A DNA stretch of 43,880 nt, taken from positions 1 through 43,880 of the IMG/VR virus record IMGVR_UViG_3300040960_001422. One strand, given 5' to 3'. Origin of the DNA: a virus. The notes beneath the pieces are model-generated. The model made no database searches and was not told the origin of the DNA. It worked only from the letters and a program-made list of their open reading frames with translations. The number at the start of each line of letters is the position of its first letter. The first letter of the stretch is position 1. Shown here one piece after another: positions 28,248 through 34,358 of this stretch. The position numbers and the translations under genes were made by a program.

Positions 28248-29324
28248 ATGGGTGCTGTAAAAGCTGATATATTTACAAGGAATGGGAATCAAGGTGTGCT
28301 GGGTCTTCCTACGGGAACCACAGCACAGAGACCCAACCCAGCGAGTGAGGGGATGGCTCGCCACAATGTTAACACAGGTAAAGTTGAAGTTTACTTTGGT
28401 GGATCTTGGGTAAACCTAGATCCTTCGACTGGTGGTGCTGATGGATCTAGCGCAGGGAATGCATTTGCAAATCTCAAAGATATTGCAGGTCTCTATGAAT
28501 CTGGTGTTCACAACTTATATACCACTTTGGGTGGGAATGTAACTGCTTTCCAAATGCCAATCTCTTTCGACTTTGGTGGTCCTTGGTATGTTTTAAGTTT
28601 CAACTTCTCTAACTATGCACTAACCGAGGTAAACAACACTCAAGCATCATATGGGTATAACAATAGCACAGACGGTGCCCTGAAGAACATCAATAACAAA
28701 TATGTCCCTCACCATTTCTCTGGAAACATCAGAGAGAAGGCATATATTATGGCTGGGTCAGAACAAAACAGAGAAAACCAACCAGGGGCTGGGGCTACTA
28801 ACACTTCTGGATCTACATCATCTTACGATACTATTAACTATTACAATCACGCTACTGCATCCAACTTCAGTTCCACACAGTTGAATGTAATGCGAGATAT
28901 TGTAACTCAACTCTGTTGGGGAACGCCACACTTTACGTATAGTGCTGATAGTGATAATAATGGTACATCGAGTGGAACTCAGGACTGGTTAAATGATGAT
29001 TCTTCAAGAATTGGATATGGACACTGTAACTGGATTAGAGACAAGAACAATATTGCACAAAGAACCAGTAATGGTTTTGATGTAAATGATAACAATGGAT
29101 TTTCTGCATTCTGGACACACAACACATATCAAAGATATAGTATTCCTTGGAATTGGGGATTTACAAGTAACGCAGGAAATCCCACTGGTTTGAGAACAAC
29201 TGAGATGATTATCCCAAGTTCAATTAAATTTTATAATGGATCTGGCGGTGGATCTGCTTTTGGAACATACTTCAGTGGTATGGTTGGAAAAATTAACAAT
29301 AGACCAGTATTTCTCTGTAGATAA
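28248..29324 (+). CDS. Tandem adhesin A, fibrinogen-like receptor-binding protein
   Basis: First of three tandem paralogues (358 residues). The N-terminus (VKADIF, GLPTGTTAQRP, HNVNTGKVEVYFGGSW) is a short anchor used by many marine phage fibre-tip proteins. Residues about 78-120 (DIAGLYESGVHNLYTT, GGN, FDFGGPWYVLSFNF) resemble the first part of fibrinogen-like domains, where Gly-Leu-Tyr and GGPW correspond to the G-x-Y and GGGW landmarks. Residues about 200-225 read YYNHATASNFSSTQLNVMR. The C-terminal part has FWTHNTYQRY, PTGLRTTEMIIPS and GSGGGSAFGTYF. Fibrinogen-like domains bind glycans in other systems, so receptor binding is the best guess, though the fold is inferred. Compared with paralogues B and C, the anchor and the LYTT/GGN and GGGxAFG blocks are conserved while the middle differs. 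Confidence 0.75.
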   Translation: MGAVKADIFTRNGNQGVLGLPTGTTAQRPNPASEGMARHNVNTGKVEVYFGGSWVNLDPSTGGADGSSAGNAFANLKDIAGLYESGVHNLYTTLGGNVTAFQMPISFDFGGPWYVLSFNFSNYALTEVNNTQASYGYNNSTDGALKNINNKYVPHHFSGNIREKAYIMAGSEQNRENQPGAGATNTSGSTSSYDTINYYNHATASNFSSTQLNVMRDIVTQLCWGTPHFTYSADSDNNGTSSGTQDWLNDDSSRIGYGHCNWIRDKNNIAQRTSNGFDVNDNNGFSAFWTHNTYQRYSIPWNWGFTSNAGNPTGLRTTEMIIPSSIKFYNGSGGGSAFGTYFSGMVGKINNRPVFLCR

Positions 29325-30422
29325 ATGAGTAGAGTAGACGCTGACAATTTCTATACCGCAGGTGGTGCGGCAACTGGAGCAATCGGTCTCCCTGGGGGAA
29401 CTACTGCTAGTAGACCGACTAGCAATCTCCCGAGAGGTGGGTTGAGATATAATTCGGAACAAGATGTTCCCGAAGTATATAATGGTGGATCATGGGGATT
29501 TTTATCAAATCCAAAAAACGGAGCAAGTTCTGCTACTGCAATTGACTATCCATCTGATGTTGCTGGTTTGTATACTGGACAGACAAATCTATGGACAACT
29601 GCAGGGGGAAACGTCGCACCATTCCAAATTAGAATGGATTTTGACCGTCCTGGTGGTCCATGGTACATGACATCATTCAATTTCGCTACTGGAATCACCA
29701 GTGGTGGTATGAATAATGACATGGCAATGGGAACAAGCAGTGCCACCAATGATGGATTCAAAGGTGCATATAATGAAAATGTAGATATTGGTTTTGGGTT
29801 ACAATCTTTCCCATCTCTTTTTGGACATTCAATTACAGCAGTTCAGGGTGAAGGTATTACAGTTACAGGAGAAATAGCTACAGGAACTACTGCTGGCGTT
29901 ACAGCACTTCAAGATATTAACTATTACAATCACGCAACACAATCAAATTTTACAAGCTCTCAGTTGACTGCATTGAGATCATCTGTATCCAAGTTGTCAA
30001 TTGAAACTCCATTTGTAGCAATGGATTTTGACTCGGATGGTAATCAAACGACCCAGTTGGGTGATTCTTCTGGTGGTGCTTGGTATAACGGAAGAACCGA
30101 TCTTGGTGGTGCTTATGTTCATGTATTTTATATTGAGGATGAAGATGGAAATCAACAAAAGTTAGTTATTGGTGCAGCGGACTCATCAAATACTGGTCAG
30201 TGTTATGTTTGGACTCATAATCAATGTAACCATTATAGAGAATATCAAGATGGTGGCATTCAAGGTGAGGGAAATAAACCCCATGGTCTTCTAAATAGCA
30301 AAATGATACTTCCATCAAAGTGGAAGGTTTATACTGGATCTGGTGGTGGTGCTGCTTTTGGAGCATACTTCAATTCTAGCATTGGTAGATTAAACAGTAG
30401 AGTTGTATTTTTATTCAAATGA
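29325..30422 (+). CDS. Tandem adhesin B, fibrinogen-like receptor-binding protein
   Basis: Second paralogue (365 residues), starting directly after the stop of A. The N-terminal anchor reads VDADNF, IGLPGGTTASRP and GLRYNSEQDVPEVYNGGSW. The core motifs are DVAGLYTGQTNLWTTAGGNV, MDFDRPGGPWYMTSFNF, YYNHATQSNFTSSQLTALR, CYVWTHNQCNHYREY and GSGGGAAFGAYF. The stretch between residues about 125 and 195 differs strongly from A and C in length and sequence and lacks their Tyr/Asn-rich segment. That pattern, constant anchor and core with variable middle, is expected if the paralogues bind different host ligands. Its stop overlaps the start of adhesin C (ATGA). Confidence 0.75.
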   Translation: MSRVDADNFYTAGGAATGAIGLPGGTTASRPTSNLPRGGLRYNSEQDVPEVYNGGSWGFLSNPKNGASSATAIDYPSDVAGLYTGQTNLWTTAGGNVAPFQIRMDFDRPGGPWYMTSFNFATGITSGGMNNDMAMGTSSATNDGFKGAYNENVDIGFGLQSFPSLFGHSITAVQGEGITVTGEIATGTTAGVTALQDINYYNHATQSNFTSSQLTALRSSVSKLSIETPFVAMDFDSDGNQTTQLGDSSGGAWYNGRTDLGGAYVHVFYIEDEDGNQQKLVIGAADSSNTGQCYVWTHNQCNHYREYQDGGIQGEGNKPHGLLNSKMILPSKWKVYTGSGGGAAFGAYFNSSIGRLNSRVVFLFK

Positions 30423-31495
30423 GCCAAGTACAAGCAGATATTTTTAGTTCAGTTGGTGGTGATACTGGTGCTATGCAGTTGCCTGTTGGATCAACTGCAG
30501 ATAGACCATCCAGTGCTCTTCCAGGATATACAAGAGTTAATACAACTGAATCTACCATTGAAACGTATAATGGAAGCACTTGGGTTGCAATTAAAAAATT
30601 AGCCCCTGGCACTACAGCAGCAACGGCATTTGATAATTTATCTGAAGTTGCAGGTCTCTACACAGGACAACAAGTTTTGTGGACAACAGCAGGTAAAGGA
30701 TCTTCGATTATTCCATTTAAAGTTCTAGTTGATTTTGATCAAGCATCTGGTCCTTGGATTATTCTTGCCCCATATTTTACTGTTGCTGGAATACTATTAG
30801 GCAACAGGACAATGGCTGGTGCTGGATATAATCTGTCTGATGATGGTATATTCAAGCAGGGTGGATCTAGAAGTGAGGATATTGGTTTTGGATCCCAACC
30901 AATTTATGCTATGTTTGGATTTTGGGATCGTCAAGAATCTACCAGAGGTCAAATCGAAGCGGAAACATCTCCCGCATATTTTCCACATGAAAATACTCTG
31001 GATAATCAATCTTGGTATCCTATTTTCTATTACAACCCAGCTACACAAGATTTCTTTGCAGACGACCAAGTAGACGCTCTCCGTGATTATATTGGAACTC
31101 TCAATTCAAATACACCTTGGGTCGCAGTAGATTCTGACTCTGATAGTAACAGTAGCGGAAGTAATAATGTTACTTGGAATAGTTACACCACTACTGGATT
31201 GAGTAACGGACACACTTGTTGGATCAAAGACAAGGGAGGTAGCGTCCAAAGGATGCAAAATGCATTCTCTGGTAACAACTATACAATGGTTTATAAGTGG
31301 ACCAGAACAACATTTAATCGTTATGGAACTAGTTTCTCTCAAAGTAACGGAAGTCCATCTGGATTGATAAGCAATGCTATGATACTACCATCCTTCATGA
31401 AGTTTTTTGTTGGATCTGGTGGTGGTGCAGCGTTTGGTGTTTATAAAAACACCTTTAATGTTCACGCCCAAAGAAACTGTCTATACGTTAAATAA
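30419..31495 (+). CDS. Tandem adhesin C, fibrinogen-like receptor-binding protein
   Basis: Third paralogue (358 residues), overlapping B by four bases. The anchor is VQADIF, MQLPVGSTADRP and a VNTTESTIETYNGSTWV strand. Core motifs are EVAGLYTGQQVLWTTAGKG, VDFDQASGPWIILAPYF, FYYNPATQDFFADDQVDALR, YKWTRTTFNRYG, PSGLISNAMILPS and GSGGGAAFGVY. It is the most diverged: GGPW has become SGPW, the HAT motif is PAT, and the C-terminus (VHAQRNCLYVK) replaces the VFL ending of A and B. A and B match each other better than C does. A weak promoter-like GTTAAATA (31487-31494) overlaps its end, before the oxygenase genes. Confidence 0.72.
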   Translation: MSQVQADIFSSVGGDTGAMQLPVGSTADRPSSALPGYTRVNTTESTIETYNGSTWVAIKKLAPGTTAATAFDNLSEVAGLYTGQQVLWTTAGKGSSIIPFKVLVDFDQASGPWIILAPYFTVAGILLGNRTMAGAGYNLSDDGIFKQGGSRSEDIGFGSQPIYAMFGFWDRQESTRGQIEAETSPAYFPHENTLDNQSWYPIFYYNPATQDFFADDQVDALRDYIGTLNSNTPWVAVDSDSDSNSSGSNNVTWNSYTTTGLSNGHTCWIKDKGGSVQRMQNAFSGNNYTMVYKWTRTTFNRYGTSFSQSNGSPSGLISNAMILPSFMKFFVGSGGGAAFGVYKNTFNVHAQRNCLYVK

Positions 31496-31501
31496 TTTTT
31501 T

Positions 31502-32071
31502 ATGAATGAACCAATTGAATTTGGGAGCGTGCTTCCCCAAGAGTTGCACGCCGATCTTTATATGCATCTTTATAAAAAGGGTTGGAGATTAAAAAATAGA
31601 TCTCACCCCAAATCTAAGAGATTTTGGACTCAATACCAAGCAGACAATCCAGACTTCAAAAAAGCATCAAAAATTATTCTGGATAAGATTAAAGAATACA
31701 CAAATCGAAATATAAAGTGTGTTCGTATACATTGCAATGGACAAACATCAGGTCAAGATGGAACGGCACATACAGACTTTGCTGATGATGATGTTTGGAC
31801 CTTTGTATACTTCTCAAATCCAAACTGGGATGTCAGGATGGGAGGAGGTTTCAATGTCCTGAATCCAGTATTGCAACAACATCAGTATTATCATTATGCT
31901 GCTAACTATGGGGTTTTGATAAAATCAAATTGGCCACATTGGGGAGATTGTCCCAATTTTCATACAGACGAATTGAGAACTAGTATCGCATTCTCATACA
32001 CAATCTCCAAGAAGTATGATACAATTAGAAAAATAGCAAAAGAAAGTGAAGTTGGTAATGGAGAATATTAA
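31502..32071 (+). CDS. 2OG-Fe(II) oxygenase-like protein (first of pair)
   Basis: This is a 189-residue single-domain protein with the double-stranded beta-helix iron signature. HTD at residues 90-92 gives the His-x-Asp pair, His146 (NWPHW) is the probable third ligand (His154 is an alternative), and Arg159 in DELRTSIAFSY is placed to bind 2-oxoglutarate. A GGGFNVLNP strand follows the HxD motif, as in prolyl-hydroxylase-like phage enzymes. The reaction is 2-oxoglutarate- and O2-dependent hydroxylation; the substrate is unknown. It follows the three adhesins after a six-base gap and overlaps the second oxygenase by 14 bases, so the two are probably made together. Candidate targets are the neighbouring virion proteins or a surface glycan, which is inference from location only. 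Confidence 0.75.
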   Translation: MNEPIEFGSVLPQELHADLYMHLYKKGWRLKNRSHPKSKRFWTQYQADNPDFKKASKIILDKIKEYTNRNIKCVRIHCNGQTSGQDGTAHTDFADDDVWTFVYFSNPNWDVRMGGGFNVLNPVLQQHQYYHYAANYGVLIKSNWPHWGDCPNFHTDELRTSIAFSYTISKKYDTIRKIAKESEVGNGEY

Positions 32072-32624
32072 AATTATAGATGATGCTGTTGATTATGTTC
32101 AATATTCTCAATTAGCAAATTACATCACTGGACCAGAATTTAAATGGGAATATGCTAGTAGAATTGTCAGAGAAACATCCGACTTAGTATCAGAACCACC
32201 TCCAGAAAAATACAATCAGCAGATGTGTAGGGTTTTGTATTATAACCCACATATCCAAACAGAAGACTGGAGATGCTTAGATTCTGTTTTTAGAGTAGTT
32301 AAACCACTTTTACTAATCAAAGTAAAAGTCAATCTTACTTTTGGTACAGATAATCCAGTACGCACTGGTTGGCACACTGATAGTGGACCAGGAATTATGG
32401 AACATAGCACTACTGCAATTTGGTATGTAAATTCTAATAATGGTGGGACATTATTTAAGGATGAAGAAAATGATACCGAATTTTTTGTAGAATCTGTTGC
32501 AAATCGACTAGTAATATTTCCAGCTCACATCAAACATATGGGAGTTACTTGTACGGATGAGCGGGCAAGATTTGTTGTCAACATAAACTATATGGGGGAA
32601 AACCCTCTAGCTGGACAAGACTAA
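32058..32624 (+). CDS. 2OG-Fe(II) oxygenase (second of pair)
   Basis: This 188-residue protein carries a clearer signature than its neighbour. HTD lies at residues 106-108 (TGWHTDSGPG), a GGTLF strand at 129-133, His160 in FPAHIKHMG, and Arg171 in RARFVVNINY. The order His-x-Asp, GGTLF, FPxxxxH and R-x-x-V-N-I-N-Y is typical of small cyanophage 2OG oxygenases. I start at ATG 32058; a GTG at 32046 in frame would add four residues and a longer overlap. It resembles the upstream gene only in the iron motifs, so the pair need not be a recent duplication. The substrate is unknown. The stop overlaps a CTAAATA sequence (32621-32627) that may be a degenerate late promoter. Confidence 0.82.
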   Translation: MENIKIIDDAVDYVQYSQLANYITGPEFKWEYASRIVRETSDLVSEPPPEKYNQQMCRVLYYNPHIQTEDWRCLDSVFRVVKPLLLIKVKVNLTFGTDNPVRTGWHTDSGPGIMEHSTTAIWYVNSNNGGTLFKDEENDTEFFVESVANRLVIFPAHIKHMGVTCTDERARFVVNINYMGENPLAGQD

Positions 32625-32648
32625 ATAAAGCAGTTATTATTTTTAACT

Positions 32649-32828
32649 ATGACTACAGAAGAAATGGTGAAGGATTTCACTGAACAATTGAAAGAACAAA
32701 AAGGTGCTATTGCAGATCTTGAAGAAGCACTCAAGTCTCGTAGAGATCAAGTTCTTCGTCTTCAAGGTGCAATCGAAGCATTGAACATGACCCTGAAGCA
32801 AGCAGAATCAAATGCCGAAGTCGAGTGA
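32649..32828 (+). CDS. Small coiled-coil protein (59 aa)
   Basis: This short ORF begins at ATG 32649 (MTTEEMVKDF) and ends at TGA 32826-32828. Residues about 8-52 are almost wholly a charged coiled coil (QLKEQKGAIADLEEALKSRR, then VLRLQGAIEALNMTLKQ) with Leu/Ile/Ala at heptad positions. It lies 24 bases after the second oxygenase and overlaps the next ORF by 17 bases. The strong heptad pattern and fit between neighbours support it as a real gene. The function is unknown. It may be an oligomeric adaptor similar in kind to the 74- and 71-residue coiled-coil proteins upstream. Confidence 0.7.
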   Translation: MTTEEMVKDFTEQLKEQKGAIADLEEALKSRRDQVLRLQGAIEALNMTLKQAESNAEVE

Positions 32829-33129
32829 AGCAAGGAAACTAGAACATCTAAGTTCTAGTATTAATCACGAACGTTTCGATGGGACAATGAAGACTTGTCC
32901 CTTCATTACTGGAGATCTATATGAGGGTAGAAAAATCCTCGGAATCTCTATGGCAAAAACTGGATATGGGTGGAACTACAGTCTTGTTGTTGAGGGAGAT
33001 GACACTCACGTCAGAACAAGATTTACCTTTAGCGACAAACATGATTTAATCTTTACGAAACCATTAGCACCTGCTGCTAGTAGGTTAAATAAAGATATTG
33101 AGATGAGATTACCTAATAATGCCGTCTGA
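32812..33129 (+). CDS. Hypothetical protein (105 aa)
   Basis: This is a small mixed alpha/beta protein with no domain I recognise. Visible segments are a polar N-terminus, CPFITGDLYEGRKILGISM, a strand pair around GYGWNYSLVVEGDDTHVRTR, and a final AASRLNKDIEMRLPN helix. The ATG at 32812 overlaps the coiled-coil gene by 17 bases, and an internal ATG at 32887 (MKTCPF) would give an 81-residue form beginning at the more ordered part. Two perfect hairpins lie between these starts, so the choice of start is open. The stop overlaps the aminotransferase start by 11 bases, suggesting coupled translation. Confidence 0.6.
   Translation: MPKSSEARKLEHLSSSINHERFDGTMKTCPFITGDLYEGRKILGISMAKTGYGWNYSLVVEGDDTHVRTRFTFSDKHDLIFTKPLAPAASRLNKDIEMRLPNNAV
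32839..32858 (+). repeat. Perfect inverted repeat, 7-bp stem
   Basis: CTAGAAC and GTTCTAG are separated by six bases (ATCTAA). The repeat lies 28 bases into the 105-residue ORF. No T-run follows, so it is not a standard intrinsic terminator. Confidence 0.55.
32881..32901 (+). repeat. Perfect inverted repeat enclosing an internal ATG
   Basis: GGGACAA and TTGTCCC are separated by seven bases (TGAAGAC). The internal start codon ATG 32887-32889 sits at the junction of stem and loop, so the hairpin could mask it. The repeat starts 22 bases after the previous hairpin. No T-run follows. Confidence 0.55.
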
Positions 33130-34321
33130 ACTTAGAGCGTGGACCAACGGTCAACTTGATAAGATTGTAACTAAAACAGAAAAGTATTGGGTGGAGTATT
33201 CCGATGGCACTCGTTTGCTCGATGTGCAATCTGGAAACTCCGCTTATATTTTGGGTTACGGAAACACAGAGATACTCAGTTCTATTGATTCTGATGTCAA
33301 CTTTGTGAGAGGTAACCGAGGGGAAACCTGTGAGTTGGCACAGGAAATGGTTCAGCATGTATGTGAGACTGGTAACTGGGATGTTTTATCATGGGCAATT
33401 TCTGGTTCATCTGCAGTAGAATCTGCAATCAAGATGAACGATCAGTATTGGGGAAACCCAGAAAATATCATCGTTACGTTCACTCCTAGTTTTCATGGCA
33501 CGACATTTCTCTGTCGTGCAATGGGTGATGATGATAACTATGTAAAGCGAATTAAAAAAGTACCGACACCTCTCTGGAAGAAGAAGGAAGATCAAGTATC
33601 TGCAGAGAGGAAGTCGTTTAAATATCTACAACTCTTACTCAAAACATATAGGGGTAAGGTTGGATGTGTTGTCATGGAAACTCTTCCTTGGTTGAAGGGT
33701 GGTATACCATGGTCACCTTCCTGGTGGAAGATGGTGCGTCATCTTTGCGATCAAGAGAATGTACTGATGGTCGTAGATGACGTGGCATGTTGCTGGGGTA
33801 AGTCTGGCAACTGGCATGGGTGGCAGAAGTATGGAGTTCAACCAGACATAGCAGCACTCGGTAAGTCTCTGACTGCTGGATACACTCCTCTAGGATGCTC
33901 TGTTGCTAATAAGAAAGTTGGCGATGTAATTAAGAATAAAGACTGGGAGTTTGGTCACACTTGGCAACCAACCATGACTGGAATCAAAGCAATGAGTAAG
34001 GTTGTGGAGATTATTAAAAGAGATGATCTCTTTTCGTTGACACCTCACATTGAGTTTTGCCTTAAGATGGTTGCAGAGCAACTTCTCGAACGCAAATATA
34101 TAACATCATATAGATGTGATGATCTCTTTTTGTCCATGGATCCACAAGAAAAGTACATGGATGCCAATGGAGATCTCAGCATGGAAGCATTCATGAATGC
34201 TGGATTGTCCTTAACGAAGACTAGAAATGGATCTATCCGCATCATTGCAAACTTTGTATCTGATGGAATTTATTTTCAACAGATGGAGAAGAGGTTAATA
34301 GAATTCTTCCAATCACAATAG
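33119..34321 (+). CDS. Class-III PLP-dependent aminotransferase-like enzyme
   Basis: This is a 400-residue fold-type I PLP enzyme of the class-III aminotransferase / glutamate-1-semialdehyde aminomutase type. Landmarks in order are DVQSGNSAYILGYGN near residue 35, the phosphate-binding SGSSAVESAIK (95-105), FHG (125-127), the cofactor Asp220 in VVDDVACCWGKSG, the Schiff-base Lys249 in PDIAALGKSLTAGYTPLG, and HTWQPTMTG (280-288), equivalent to the Thr loop. It is slightly shorter than the usual 420-450 residues but all core motifs are present. The usual Asp-Glu-Val after the PLP Asp is Asp-Asp-Val here. The substrate cannot be read from sequence: amino-sugar, semialdehyde or omega-amino donors are possible. 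It ends the run of enzymes placed between adhesins and protease. It overlaps the upstream gene by 11 bases and is followed by a late promoter. Confidence 0.85.
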   Translation: MPSELRAWTNGQLDKIVTKTEKYWVEYSDGTRLLDVQSGNSAYILGYGNTEILSSIDSDVNFVRGNRGETCELAQEMVQHVCETGNWDVLSWAISGSSAVESAIKMNDQYWGNPENIIVTFTPSFHGTTFLCRAMGDDDNYVKRIKKVPTPLWKKKEDQVSAERKSFKYLQLLLKTYRGKVGCVVMETLPWLKGGIPWSPSWWKMVRHLCDQENVLMVVDDVACCWGKSGNWHGWQKYGVQPDIAALGKSLTAGYTPLGCSVANKKVGDVIKNKDWEFGHTWQPTMTGIKAMSKVVEIIKRDDLFSLTPHIEFCLKMVAEQLLERKYITSYRCDDLFLSMDPQEKYMDANGDLSMEAFMNAGLSLTKTRNGSIRIIANFVSDGIYFQQMEKRLIEFFQSQ

Positions 34322-34329
34322 TATAAATA
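34322..34329 (+). promoter_or_regulatory. T4-type late promoter (TATAAATA)
   Basis: This is a perfect octamer starting on the base after the aminotransferase stop and 29 bases before the ATG of the protease-Ig protein. It probably starts the unit that runs on into gp13-gp16. Confidence 0.65.
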
Positions 34330-34358
34330 CTCCTGAAGGACTATTGTGACTGACACGA

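Noticed and set aside
28248-31495. Diversity-generating retroelement acting on the tandem adhesins
   Set aside because: No reverse transcriptase, accessory protein or near-identical template repeat is visible. The differences among the three genes include length changes and general divergence, not adenine-specific substitution.
31496-31501. T-run before the first oxygenase as an intrinsic terminator
   Set aside because: No stem precedes it; it simply fills the gap between the adhesin stop and the ATG.
32046-32057. GTG start for the second oxygenase
   Set aside because: It adds only four residues and lengthens the overlap. The ATG at 32058 gives an N-terminus (MENIKIIDDA) normal for the family.
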